Origin: Geminisphaera colitermitum TAV2
Lineage (GTDB): Bacteria > Verrucomicrobiota > Verrucomicrobiia > Opitutales > Opitutaceae
Reading direction: 5' to 3'
Assembly: GCF_000171235.2 (NCBI RefSeq)
Contig: NZ_ABEA03000005.1
Location: 1-64,000 of the forward strand
DNA: 64,000 nucleotides
In this document: piece after piece, positions 42,204-50,862 of the stretch
Layout: each line of letters starts with the position of its first letter
Numbering within the stretch: the stretch's first letter is position 1
The notes under the pieces: generated by a model
The model's database searches: none
What the model was told of the DNA's origin: nothing
The model's input: the letters and a program-made list of their open reading frames with translations, nothing else
Program-made: the position numbers and the translations under genes

Positions 42204-43940
42204 TCATCCGGTCCGTTTATCAAACAGCTCTTCCCGAATCCGCTCGCGTTCCCGGTCGATCTGCTCGCGTGTCGCGTTGAACTGGCCGAGGATAAATTCC
42301 GTCATCGCCAGCGCGACTTCACCCTCGCCTGTAAAGACGCGATCCGCCCCCGCGATGCGCAGGGCGGCCACTTCGTGCAGGGAAGCGGTCCGCGCGAGCA
42401 CACGAATGCGCGGATTGAGTTCGCGCGCGATGCGAATCACCTCGCGACCTGCCTCGATGCTTGACGCACTGAGGATGAGAACGGCGGCTTGTCTGAGGCC
42501 CGCCTGACGGAGCGTCTCGGGACGGCCGGCATCGCCGTACACCGCCTCCACCCCTTCGGATCGCAGGTGTTGTACCGTCTTGAGATCGAGTTCGACGACG
42601 GTTGATTCGATGTCGTTGTCCTTCATCAACCGGACCACCGTCTGCCCCACCGGCCCGTAACCCACCACCACGGCCCGATGTCGCGCATCCACCTTCGGCG
42701 TTCTGGTGGCCGCGCGCGCACCGTGATCATGCACGTTGAGCCAATGCCAGAGCCACGGCATGCGCGAGACCCATGCTTCGACCGGCTTCACGGTGCGATA
42801 GAGAAGCGGGTTAAGCGTGATCGAGACGACTGCGGCTGCGACCAGGATGTTGCTCGCCTGCTCGGGCAGGACGCCCAACTGGCGACCCATGGCCGCGAGG
42901 ATGAAGGAAAACTCGCCGATCTGGGCCAGCGCCACCGACACCGACAAGGCCACCCGGAACGGATAACGCATCGCCACGACGAGGACGAGTGCGGCCACTG
43001 GTTTTCCGATCAGGACGACGCCGAGCGTGGCGAGCGCGATCCAGGGCGTGGCCAGCAGACTGCCAAAATCGAAAAGCATGCCAATCGAAACGAAGAAGAG
43101 CACCGCGAACGCGTCGCGCATCGGCAGCGCGTCCGTGGCCGCCCGCAGGCTGAAGTCCGACCGCCCCACGACCATGCCGGCCAGGAACGCCCCCAGCGCC
43201 ATCGACACGCCGAACAACGCCGCCGATCCCACGGCGATGCCGAGGGCGATCGCCAGCACGCCAAGCGTGAACAACTCCTGCGAACCCGTGGCGGCGATGG
43301 CCGTGAGCAGGCGCGGGATCAGCCAGTTGCCGACCGCAAAGGTAAACGCGACCAGCGCGCCGATCTTCAGGGCCGCCACACCCATCGCCAGCGAAATCCC
43401 GCCGCCGCCAGCATGTCCGCCCGGTCCGAAAAGCGCCGGGAGCAGGACAAGCACGAACACCGTGAGCAGATCCTCCACCACCAGCCAGCCGATCGCGATG
43501 TGCCCGGTCGGCGTGTGCAGATGATTGTTGTCCACCAGCACGCGGGTCAACACGACCGTGCTCGCGACGGAAAGGGCGAGGCCGAAAACGATGCCCGCCG
43601 GCCAGCTCCACCCGAACCAATGCACCACCACGGCGCCCAGCAGTGTTGCCACGGCACTCTGCACCAGCGCACCCGGAATCGCGACGCGCCTGACTGCCAG
43701 CAGTTCCTTGAAATGAAACTGCAGGCCCACACCGAACATCAGCAGGATGACGCCGATTTCCGAAAGCTGCTCCGCCATCTCCTTGTTGGCGACAAAACCG
43801 GGCGTGTGCGGGCTGACAACGATGCCGGCCAGCAGATAGCCGACGATGGGAGAAAGTCCCAGGCGCTGCGTGCCCAGACCCAGCACGAGTGCTGTGATGA
43901 AGCCGCCGGTCAGGGTCAGAATAAGGTCGAATTGATGCAT
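42204..43940 (-). CDS. CPA2-family cation:proton antiporter (YbaL/KefB-like) with TrkA-N domain
   Basis: About 578 aa. Residues 1-390 contain about 12-13 membrane segments of the Na+/H+ exchanger fold (LSPIVGYLLAGIVVSPHTPG, then GVILLMFGVGLQFHFKELLA), and residues about 400-540 hold a TrkA-N domain with AVVVGYGPVGQTVVRLMKDN, VVELD and VYGDAGRPETLRQAG. The fold exchanges K+ or Na+ for H+ across the inner membrane. A short basic and acidic tail ends the protein. Site C lies about 105 bp upstream. Confidence 0.93.
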   Translation of the reverse strand: MHQFDLILTLTGGFITALVLGLGTQRLGLSPIVGYLLAGIVVSPHTPGFVANKEMAEQLSEIGVILLMFGVGLQFHFKELLAVRRVAIPGALVQSAVATLLGAVVVHWFGWSWPAGIVFGLALSVASTVVLTRVLVDNNHLHTPTGHIAIGWLVVEDLLTVFVLVLLPALFGPGGHAGGGGISLAMGVAALKIGALVAFTFAVGNWLIPRLLTAIAATGSQELFTLGVLAIALGIAVGSAALFGVSMALGAFLAGMVVGRSDFSLRAATDALPMRDAFAVLFFVSIGMLFDFGSLLATPWIALATLGVVLIGKPVAALVLVVAMRYPFRVALSVSVALAQIGEFSFILAAMGRQLGVLPEQASNILVAAAVVSITLNPLLYRTVKPVEAWVSRMPWLWHWLNVHDHGARAATRTPKVDARHRAVVVGYGPVGQTVVRLMKDNDIESTVVELDLKTVQHLRSEGVEAVYGDAGRPETLRQAGLRQAAVLILSASSIEAGREVIRIARELNPRIRVLARTASLHEVAALRIAGADRVFTGEGEVALAMTEFILGQFNATREQIDRERERIREELFDKRTG

Positions 43941-44045
43941 GGTCCCGGACAAGGACGGACGGCGATCTTCGGTCGGGCGGTTCGCTCGGGATCGACTTGC
44001 CGGTTGGCCCCGGTGAAAATATAAGCACGAACGTTGCCGTCCGAC

Positions 44046-44060
44046 ATGGGGTGTTCACCC
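44046..44060 (-). promoter_or_regulatory. ACCCCAT-type motif, site C (antiporter)
   Basis: On the minus strand GGGTGAACACCCCAT, about 105 bp before the antiporter start, in the divergent region with the triple-BON gene. Conserved ACCCCAT half. Confidence 0.55.
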
Positions 44061-44168
44061 ACCCCGGCGGCGATCCTCCGACGGGGCAGGCTCCGCCAGC
44101 GATTGCCGACGCGCACAGACCCGGGATCTCGCCTTTGCCACGAGACAACCAAGGGGCGGTGGCACGAT

Positions 44169-44186
44169 GGTAGGATTAGACCCCAT
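44169..44186 (+). promoter_or_regulatory. ACCCCAT-type motif, site D (triple-BON gene)
   Basis: GGTAGGATTAGACCCCAT, 41 bp before the ATG at 44228. It is one of the best copies and matches site E (GGTAGGGTAAGACCCAAT) at 15 of 18 positions. Confidence 0.6.
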
Positions 44187-44227
44187 AGCGGCGGCGGCGC
44201 GGATGGCGTAGGGTTGTGCTTCAGCAT

Positions 44228-44974
44228 ATGAAAATTCAAAACATGTCAGTCCTGTTAGCCGTCCTCATTGTCAGCCCGATCGTCCTGTTCGCCTCACCCG
44301 AAACCGATCGCAAGATCGAGGATGCCGCGAAGGCGTCCTGGAACTATCGCGCAGTCCTTGATGGCAACGTAAAGGTGAAAGCCCGCGACGGCGTGGTCAC
44401 CCTCACCGGCACCGTGCAGGACAAGGACGAAAAAGCCCTCGCCGAAGACACCGTGGAAAATCTCCCGGGCGTCACCAGCGTGGACAACAAACTCGCCATC
44501 AAGTCCACCTATCCAGAGCACTCTGACGCGTGGATGGCCTTCAAAATTCGCAGCCGGTTGCTGACGAAAGCCAACGTCAGCATCGCCACCACCAAGGTCG
44601 ACGTGCAGGACGGTGTCGTCACTCTTACCGGCACGGCCGACAATGTTGCCCAGAAAGAACTCACCGGGATTTATGCCGGAGAGATCGACTGGGTGAAATC
44701 GGTCACGAACAACATCGTGGTGGAAGCCAAACCCGCCACGGAGACAACGGTCGGCGAGACGATCGACGACGCCTCCATCACCACCCAGGTGAAATACGCG
44801 CTCTTCAGCCACAAGTCGACCAGCGCCCTCAAGACCAAGGTCACCACGGTCAACGGCGTGGTCGCCATCACCGGTGAAGCCGACTCCAATGCCGAAAAGG
44901 CTCTCGTCACCAAGCTCGCCGGAGACGTTCGCGGCGTGAAGTCGGTCAACAACAACATGACCGTAAAAAGCTAA
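44228..44974 (+). CDS. Triple BON-domain periplasmic protein (OsmY-like)
   Basis: About 248 aa. Signal peptide (MSVLLAVLIVSPIVLFASPE). Three BON domains follow in a row: GVVTLTGTVQDKDEKALAED, GVVTLTGTADNVAQKELTG and GVVAITGEADSNAEKALVTK mark them. Diverges from the antiporter gene. Likely a periplasmic envelope protector induced by osmotic or similar stress. A run of 12 G (44987-44998) follows 13 bp after the stop. Confidence 0.88.
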   Translation: MKIQNMSVLLAVLIVSPIVLFASPETDRKIEDAAKASWNYRAVLDGNVKVKARDGVVTLTGTVQDKDEKALAEDTVENLPGVTSVDNKLAIKSTYPEHSDAWMAFKIRSRLLTKANVSIATTKVDVQDGVVTLTGTADNVAQKELTGIYAGEIDWVKSVTNNIVVEAKPATETTVGETIDDASITTQVKYALFSHKSTSALKTKVTTVNGVVAITGEADSNAEKALVTKLAGDVRGVKSVNNNMTVKS

Positions 44975-44986
44975 GCGCCAGCGGCC

Positions 44987-44998
44987 GGGGGGGGGGGG
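44987..44998. repeat. Homopolymer tract of 12 G
   Basis: Twelve G directly after the triple-BON gene, 100 bp before the DUF3185-like gene. One of about ten such tracts in this window. Confidence 0.95.
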
Positions 44999-45098
44999 AG
45001 CCGGGTTTCTTCAAACACCACTATCCATCCCCGCCACGAACATCGGCGCCTGCCCATTGCAGGCGCCTTGTTACGCAAACGTTCAAACTGCAAAAAAC

Positions 45099-45305
45099 AT
45101 GAATAAAATCATATCAGTCGCTCTGCTCGCAGGCGGCATCGTTCTCATCATCTACGGCGTCAGCGCCTCCGACTCGATCGGTTCCGCCTTCTCCCGCTTT
45201 TTCACCGGTGCTCCGACCGACAAAACCATATGGCTGCTCCTAGGTGGCATCATCGCCTCCATCGCGGGTCTGGTCGGTTTGCTCCGCGGACCCAAAACCC
45301 TGTAA
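45099..45305 (+). CDS. DUF3185-like small membrane protein
   Basis: 68 aa. [20 protein letters not shown] and [20 protein letters not shown]: two membrane segments and the GASxS-like [18 protein letters not shown] centre, as in the DUF3185 family found in stress clusters. Start at ATG 45099, since the earlier in-frame part is not conserved. Starts a row of short membrane-protein genes on the plus strand. Confidence 0.75.
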   Translation: MNKIISVALLAGGIVLIIYGVSASDSIGSAFSRFFTGAPTDKTIWLLLGGIIASIAGLVGLLRGPKTL

Positions 45306-45318
45306 CCCACATCCTCAC

Positions 45319-45477
45319 ATGCTAAGCTACGCTCTCATCTTTCTCATCGTCTCGCTCATCGCGGGCGTCCTCGGCTTTGGCGTCATCTCCGGCACTGCCG
45401 CCACGATCGCCAAGGTTCTCTTCATCATCTTCCTCGTTCTCTTCATCATCTCGCTGGTCCGCTCAAGGCGGACCTGA
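45319..45477 (+). CDS. DUF1328 (YtjA-like) small membrane protein
   Basis: 52 aa: [20 protein letters not shown], then [20 protein letters not shown] and a basic tail. The pattern of one or two TM helices, a GF.GI.AGTA-like middle and an RR end is that of DUF1328. It follows the DUF3185 gene after 13 bp, so it is in one transcript. Function unknown; associated with envelope stress in many Proteobacteria. Confidence 0.8.
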   Translation: MLSYALIFLIVSLIAGVLGFGVISGTAATIAKVLFIIFLVLFIISLVRSRRT

Positions 45478-45513
45478 CCGCTTCCGGTCATCTCCATTCA
45501 ATCACCTGTTTAT

Positions 45514-45837
45514 ATGCCTATGAAAACCAATACAGAAACCGCTGCCCGCACCTCCAAGGAACTCCTGGACGAACTTCACACCCTCGTCGCTGAAGTCGAA
45601 AAGCTGGCCAATGAGCCCGCCAATGAACAAACCGCGGACATCCTCGGCAGACTGCGCGAACGCTACGACGCTGCTCAGGAAAGCCTGGCTGGTCTCTGCG
45701 CGTGCGCGAAGAAAAAAGTCGCCGCCGGCGCGCACTGCGCCGACGAGGCCATCCGCTCCCATCCCTATCAGTCTCTGGCCATCGCGGTCGGCGCCGGCCT
45801 GCTCGCCGGCGTCCTGATGGGCCGCCGCAGCAAGTAA
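45514..45837 (+). CDS. ElaB/YqjD/DUF883-family protein
   Basis: 107 aa. A helical, acidic N-terminal part (KELLDELHTLVAEVEKLAN), a middle with LRERYDAAQESLAGL, and the family's C-terminal membrane anchor HPYQSLAIAVGAGLLAGVLM followed by RRSK. Such proteins bind ribosomes at the inner membrane in stationary-phase E. coli. A Cys pair (CACAKKK) is unusual in the family. Followed by YqjE- and YqjK-like genes, mirroring the yqjDEK operon. Confidence 0.85.
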   Translation: MPMKTNTETAARTSKELLDELHTLVAEVEKLANEPANEQTADILGRLRERYDAAQESLAGLCACAKKKVAAGAHCADEAIRSHPYQSLAIAVGAGLLAGVLMGRRSK

Positions 45838-45850
45838 CCCGTTGCTTGAA

Positions 45851-46243
45851 ATGCAACCGTCAACTCCTCCCGATTCGCCCGGTTTCGTGGACTCGGTGCG
45901 CGCGTTGAGCGATGGTTTCATCGCCAGCCTGCAACACCGTCTCGAACTGTTTTCCGTCGAACTCCAGGAAGAAAAGTTTCGCCTGATCCAGGCCTTCATC
46001 TGGATCAGCGCGATTGCCTTCACCGCCATGATGGCGGTCATGTTTGCCAGCTTCACGCTGGTTTATTTCTTCTGGGAGAGCGCCCGCCTTGCCGTGCTCG
46101 GCGGGTTGACGGTCATCTATGCCGGGACGCTGGCGGCGCTCGTCATCGCGTTTCGCCGCCACCTCGCCCGCCAGGCAAAACCATTTGCCGCCACGCTGGA
46201 TGAAATCGGGAAAGACCGCACATGTATCCGTCCCGGGAACTGA
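45851..46243 (+). CDS. YqjE-like (holin family, DUF1469-type) membrane protein
   Basis: 130 aa. A basic-amphipathic start, FIASLQHRLELFSVELQEEK, then two membrane segments (FIWISAIAFTAMMAVMFASF and LAVLGGLTVIYAGTLAALVI). Matches the phage-holin/YqjE type. The ATG at 45851 is preferred over the upstream TTG. Overlaps the following small gene by 22 bp, so they are transcribed together. Confidence 0.78.
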   Translation: MQPSTPPDSPGFVDSVRALSDGFIASLQHRLELFSVELQEEKFRLIQAFIWISAIAFTAMMAVMFASFTLVYFFWESARLAVLGGLTVIYAGTLAALVIAFRRHLARQAKPFAATLDEIGKDRTCIRPGN

Positions 46244-46575
46244 GCATACTGGCTGGCCGCAAGGCCGCGTTGCGGCGGGAGATCGCACTTCATCGCACAC
46301 GATGCGCAGAGGCGGCGGCCCGCGTGGCGCGGCCTTTGGCGTGCCTGGACCGGGCGCTGGCAGCATGGCGGCGGCTTCCGCCGCTTGCGCGGTTTACAGC
46401 CATTTCGCTGGGCTTCCGCCTCCAGAGCGCCGTTTTTCCACGTCTGAAATTCCTGGGCCCGCTCTTCGGCTGGAGCTCGCTCGCCATCGCCGTCATTCGT
46501 ATCATTGCTTCGGATACATCAAACAGGGAAGGTTCCCGCGTCGCCACCTCGTTAGACACCCGGAGCCGGGTCTGA
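46222..46575 (+). CDS. YqjK-like protein
   Basis: 117 aa. An Arg-rich amphipathic N-terminus (ELSILAGRKAALRREIALHR) and one hydrophobic segment near residues 80-95 (FGWSSLAIAVIRIIA). It resembles the YqjK family by length, charge and position behind a YqjE-like gene; no clear motif. It overlaps the YqjE-like gene by 22 bp and is the last of the plus-strand row before the convergent histidine kinase. Confidence 0.55.
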   Translation: MYPSRELSILAGRKAALRREIALHRTRCAEAAARVARPLACLDRALAAWRRLPPLARFTAISLGFRLQSAVFPRLKFLGPLFGWSSLAIAVIRIIASDTSNREGSRVATSLDTRSRV

Positions 46576-46608
46576 CGTTTCGATATCGGGTATTGGAAAA
46601 CGAATGAA

Positions 46609-47988
46609 TCAATCCGGAATGTCCTGAACCGGCACCTCAGCCCGGACGGTCGTGCCCGCGCCGGGCGCCGACTCGACGCTGAAGCGACCGCCGACCATCT
46701 CCACGCGCTCGCGCATACCGACCAGACCGAGGCGCTGGTTCCAACGGGCGGAGGTGAGACGGGCCACGTCGAACGCCTTGCCGTCGTCGCTGATCTCCAA
46801 GATCACCCTGCCCCCGATCTTGAGCAGACGCACCGTCACCACGCGCGCCTGCGAATGCCTGGCCATGTTGACGAGAGATTCCTGGGCGACCCGGTAGAGA
46901 ACCGTGCGCCTGTCGTTGTCCAGGACGTCGGCGTCGGTCGAGGCCATGAACCGGATGCAGCGGCCCTTCTTCCGGTGGAAACTGTCGATGTAGGCGCGAA
47001 GCGCCGGGATCAGACCGAGGTCGTCCAGCATCGCGGGCCGGAGCTCGCGGGCGAAGCGGTGCACGGTCAGCACCGACTTTTCGACCAGCCGGCGCAGGGG
47101 AGTAATTGTTTTTCGGATACGATCCGGGTTGAGCTCCGCCTCCTTCGTGAAGTTGACCAGATGGACGATGATGCCCACGAGGAGCTGGCTGATTTCGTCG
47201 TGCAGTTCGCGGCTGATCTTCTTCCGCTGGTCTTCCTGCACCGTCAGTATCTGGTGGGAGATGCGGCGCAGCTTTTCCTGAAGTTGCCGCGATTGCTCCA
47301 GCAGCCGGCGGGTGTGCAACTCGCTTTTTTTGAGTGCTGTCTCCGTCGCCTGACGCCGGACAATCTCCTCCTCCAGCTTCCGGTTCGAGGCGGCGAGGAG
47401 TTCGACGCGGCGTTGCGCCTCCTCCGCCTGTTTGCGCGCCTCGATGTTGGTGACCGCCACCCGGCACCAGGTGTCCGCGCCAGCCCGGGGTGTGGCCGAC
47501 GTGGCTTGCAGGTCCGCCCAAAAAACGGTCCGGTCGGCTGCCATCAGCGATGTTTCGCAGGACTGCCGGCCTTGTCCGGTGAAGATTTTTTCGAAAAAGG
47601 CGTCGAAGGCCGGCCTGCTGCGCGGTGCCACGAAGGTCTGGAAACAGCGGCGAATAAGTTGGCATCGCACGACCCCGAGCAGGGTGGACCCGGTCAGGTT
47701 CGCGTCGAGGATCAGGCCTTTTTCGTCGAGGGAAAAATAGCCGACCGGAGCGAATTCATAGAGGTCGGTGTATTTTTCCAGACCTTCCTCCACCCGGGCC
47801 TTGGCCTGCTTCAGCTCTTCGTTCTGCAGTTCCAGTTCGATCTGGTGGATCTGCAATTCCTGAACGAGACGCTGCGAGTCGGCATGGAGCGCGGTGAGCG
47901 ATTTTCGGGCCGGCCTCCGGCTCAGCCGGTCCTCGGCGCGGCGGCGCAGCGCGTGGGCGGTCTCCGGAGGCGTCGGCTGCTTTTTCAT
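46609..47988 (-). CDS. PAS-domain histidine kinase (NarX-like, HisKA_3)
   Basis: 459 aa. An N-terminal coiled-coil (VQELQIHQIELELQNEELK), a PAS domain (residues about 75-190, FAPVGYFSLDEKGLILDANL), a second coiled-coil and the HisKA_3 dimerisation helix with phosphoacceptor H263 in ISRELHDEIS. The HATPase domain follows (AQESLVNMARHSQA, ISDDGKAFDV, LGLVGMRERVEMVGGRF). No membrane segment, so a cytoplasmic sensor. The start is at MKKQPTPPE (47988), which overlaps the stop of the CheB-CheR gene by 4 bp. Partner is likely the NarL-type regulator at 53965. Confidence 0.9.
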   Translation of the reverse strand: MKKQPTPPETAHALRRRAEDRLSRRPARKSLTALHADSQRLVQELQIHQIELELQNEELKQAKARVEEGLEKYTDLYEFAPVGYFSLDEKGLILDANLTGSTLLGVVRCQLIRRCFQTFVAPRSRPAFDAFFEKIFTGQGRQSCETSLMAADRTVFWADLQATSATPRAGADTWCRVAVTNIEARKQAEEAQRRVELLAASNRKLEEEIVRRQATETALKKSELHTRRLLEQSRQLQEKLRRISHQILTVQEDQRKKISRELHDEISQLLVGIIVHLVNFTKEAELNPDRIRKTITPLRRLVEKSVLTVHRFARELRPAMLDDLGLIPALRAYIDSFHRKKGRCIRFMASTDADVLDNDRRTVLYRVAQESLVNMARHSQARVVTVRLLKIGGRVILEISDDGKAFDVARLTSARWNQRLGLVGMRERVEMVGGRFSVESAPGAGTTVRAEVPVQDIPD

Positions 47989-50747
47989 GGCCTGGGTTTC
48001 CTCGCGGCGGGCGCGGGTTTGTGGGGCGGCGGAGGCCCGGGAGCCGGATCTGGGGAGCGGTGCTGCCCGGCGAGTTGCCTGGCCAGTCGGTCGTGCTGCT
48101 CGCGCAGGTCGGCCTCCACTTTCTTGGACGCGGTCACGTCGGTGAAGGTGATGACCACGCCGTCGATCCGGTTGTCCATGGTGCGATAGGGCATGATACG
48201 CACGATGAACCAACGTCCGTCCTTGGTGGTGATCGAGGTTTCCGAAAACACGAGGGTCCGCAGCACTTCCCGCGCGTCCTCGACGAGGGCGGGGTAGAGC
48301 AGGTCGGAGGCAAGGTCGGTGATGGGCCGGCCCACGTCGCCCGGGATGAACTTGATGATGGTCCCGGCCTGGAGGGTGAAGCGCCGCACGCAGAGCGCAT
48401 TGTCCAGAAACACCGTGGCGATGTCGGTGCTGTTGAGCAGGTTTTTCATGTCGTTGTTCGCCGCGGAAAGTTCGTCGAGTTTGGATTGCAGCTCGGCGTT
48501 CACGGTTTGCAGTTCCTCGTTGAGCGACTGCATCTCTTCCTTCGAGGTGGTGAGTTCCTCGTTGGTGGACTGCAGTTCCTCGTTGGTGGATTGCAGCTCT
48601 TCGTTCATGGACTTGAGTTCTTCCTGCGATGTCTGCATCTCCTCGCGGCAGGCGTGCGCCTCCTGCCGGGCGCGTTGCAGTTCGCGCTCCAGTTCGCGGA
48701 TGGCGGGACTGCGAAGGGAGGCTTTCCCGGCTTTGCCGATGGGGGAGGTCTCGACCGGGCCGGCGGTGTCGGAAAAGACGATCAACACCATGCCGCGCAA
48801 TTCCCCGGGTTCGTCGAGCACCTGCACGAGAAGGTCCACGGAGCGCGCGCCGTCCCCGACCTTGATGCCGCGGACGGTGATGGCGGTTTTTTTCTGGTGC
48901 GCTTTTTGGAGGGCGTCGACCAGCGGGTGGCGCAGTCCTTCGCGGGCCATGGCGATCACGTTCCAGTTGGCCTTGCCGGCGGCGGGTTCGAGGTAGTTGC
49001 CGGTGCGGCCGTTGATGTAGAGGATGTCTCCCCGTTCGTTGACGAGCACCGCCGGTGGGGCGAAGCGGGCTTGGAGCAGATGATCGGCGAGCGACTGGAG
49101 GCTGGGGCTGGGGCGTTGCGCCGCCTGCGGAGTGTCCGTCCGTTCCGCCGCGGCGGACGCGAAGACGGCGGGGAAGTCGAGATGGCTGCCGGGCGGCGCC
49201 GATTCGGTCCGCCGGAAAATCCGCTCCTTGATCGCCAGCGGAGTGAACAGGCCGGCAAAGCCGCCGATGCTCTCCGCGCTGCCGAGAAACAGCACGCCGC
49301 GGGGGTTGAGGCAGTAGTGGAAAAGGGGGAATAGTTTCCGCTGCAATTCCGGGGTCAGGTAGATCAGCAGGTTCCGGCAGCAGAGGAGGTCCAGCTTGGT
49401 GAACGGCGGGTCCATGATGAGGTTTTGCGGAGCGAAGGTCACCGCCGCGCGGATCTGCTTGTTCACGCGGTAACCATCGGGTTCCTTGACGAAAAACCGG
49501 TCGAGCCGCGTCGGCGACACGTCGGCAGAGATGTTTTCCGGGAAAAGCCCCTGGCGGGCACGGGAGATTGCGTCCTTGTCCAAGTCGGTCGCGTAGATTT
49601 GCAGGGCAACATGGTCCGCGGGCCGGGCGTTCTGGAGCGCCTCGGTGAGGAGGATGGCGAGCGAGTAGGCTTCCTCGCCGGTCGAGCAGCCGGCCACCCA
49701 TGCCCGCAGGGTCCCGCCGGGGCCGCGGCCCGCGAGCAGGGCAGGGAGCGTTTGGGCCAGTTGCTGCCAGGCCGGGGGGTCGCGAAAGAAGCGCGTCACC
49801 CCGATCAGCAGTTCCTTGAAGAAGATGTCCAGCTCCTGAGGATTTTCCTGCAGATACCGGACGTAGGCGTCGATTTTGCTGATCCGGTGGATGCCCATGC
49901 GGTGTTCGACCCGGCGGTCGAGCGTGCTGCGGCGATACAGGGTGAAATCGTTGCCGGTGTGGGCGCGCAGCAGAATCACGATCTTTTCCAGAGCGCCCCG
50001 GATGTTTCCCTCCAGAAGCAGCGGGCCGGTCTTGCCGATGCGCGGGCGGTGCTGGCGGTAGGCGATCAGCCTGTCGGCCAGTTGCCCGGCGGGAGCCACG
50101 ATATCCGCCAGACCCGCATCGATCGCGCTGCGCGGCATGGCGTCGAACTTCGCCGTGGCCGGGTCCTGCACCAGGGTGACCCCGGCCTTTTCCTTGATGG
50201 CGCGCAGGCCCAGCGTTCCGTCGCTGCCCATGCCGGAGAGGATGATGCCCACGCTTCGCTGTTGCTGGTCCTCGGCGAGGGAGCGGAAAAAGAAATCGAT
50301 GGGCAGGCGCAGGCCGCGGGGCGCGGCGGGGACGAGCAGGTGCAGCGTCCCGTGGAGGAGCGACAGGTCGCGGTTGGGCGGGATCACGTAAACGCGTCCC
50401 GGACGGACCCGGATGCGATCCGTCACCTGCGTCACCTTCATGGAGGTGGAGCGCTGGAGCAGTTCCGGCATCATTCCCTTCTGCGTGGGGTCCAGATGCT
50501 GGACGACCGCAAAGGCCATGCCGCAGTCCGGCGGCACCTGTTCGAAGAACTGCACGAGGGCCTCCAAGCCTCCGGCCGAGGCTCCGATGCCCACGATGGG
50601 GAAGGAGCGATCTACCGGTCGTTTGATCGGCGCGGAGGGCGCGGGGGTGGCAAGTGATGCCGCACGGGCGGGCCGGCGCTTCTGCGATTTAAGGGGTGTT
50701 GGATTTTTCAAAATGTGATCAAGCCTTCCCATGTCCGGGTTTTGCAC
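47985..50747 (-). CDS. CheB-CheR fusion with PAS domains
   Basis: 920 aa. Residues 48-240: CheB methylesterase without its receiver (Ser57 in GIGASAGGLEAL, VVQHLDP and SGMGSDG). Residues 250-500: CheR methyltransferase (AGCSTGEEAYSLA near 350, NLIMDPPFTKLDLLCCRNLL). Residues 570-890: two PAS domains separated by a glutamate-rich coiled-coil (NEELQSTNEELQSTNEEL). In this family such proteins are sensor/adaptors for a coupled histidine kinase rather than chemotaxis enzymes. It is translated just before the kinase (overlap at 47985-47988). Confidence 0.93.
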   Translation of the reverse strand: MQNPDMGRLDHILKNPTPLKSQKRRPARAASLATPAPSAPIKRPVDRSFPIVGIGASAGGLEALVQFFEQVPPDCGMAFAVVQHLDPTQKGMMPELLQRSTSMKVTQVTDRIRVRPGRVYVIPPNRDLSLLHGTLHLLVPAAPRGLRLPIDFFFRSLAEDQQQRSVGIILSGMGSDGTLGLRAIKEKAGVTLVQDPATAKFDAMPRSAIDAGLADIVAPAGQLADRLIAYRQHRPRIGKTGPLLLEGNIRGALEKIVILLRAHTGNDFTLYRRSTLDRRVEHRMGIHRISKIDAYVRYLQENPQELDIFFKELLIGVTRFFRDPPAWQQLAQTLPALLAGRGPGGTLRAWVAGCSTGEEAYSLAILLTEALQNARPADHVALQIYATDLDKDAISRARQGLFPENISADVSPTRLDRFFVKEPDGYRVNKQIRAAVTFAPQNLIMDPPFTKLDLLCCRNLLIYLTPELQRKLFPLFHYCLNPRGVLFLGSAESIGGFAGLFTPLAIKERIFRRTESAPPGSHLDFPAVFASAAAERTDTPQAAQRPSPSLQSLADHLLQARFAPPAVLVNERGDILYINGRTGNYLEPAAGKANWNVIAMAREGLRHPLVDALQKAHQKKTAITVRGIKVGDGARSVDLLVQVLDEPGELRGMVLIVFSDTAGPVETSPIGKAGKASLRSPAIRELERELQRARQEAHACREEMQTSQEELKSMNEELQSTNEELQSTNEELTTSKEEMQSLNEELQTVNAELQSKLDELSAANNDMKNLLNSTDIATVFLDNALCVRRFTLQAGTIIKFIPGDVGRPITDLASDLLYPALVEDAREVLRTLVFSETSITTKDGRWFIVRIMPYRTMDNRIDGVVITFTDVTASKKVEADLREQHDRLARQLAGQHRSPDPAPGPPPPHKPAPAARKPRP

Positions 50748-50862
50748 CGTTGTTCGGCTCTGTCCTCAGCAAACTCCATAATCGGCAACGTGTCCAGTCT
50801 GCGTCCGGCAAGTGACTGGTGTATTGTTAAAAATACTACAAATCCAACATGAGTCCCGGTTT

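Noticed and set aside
42678-44024. Plus-strand 448-codon frame opposite the antiporter
   Set aside because: His/Arg/Asp/Gln-rich low-complexity shadow of a real gene with clear membrane segments on the minus strand.
47989-49701. N-terminal extension of the histidine kinase frame by about 570 codons
   Set aside because: The extension lies in another frame of the CheB-CheR gene, is Arg/Pro/Gly-rich without domain signatures, and the real start is ATG 47988 with a 4-bp overlap.
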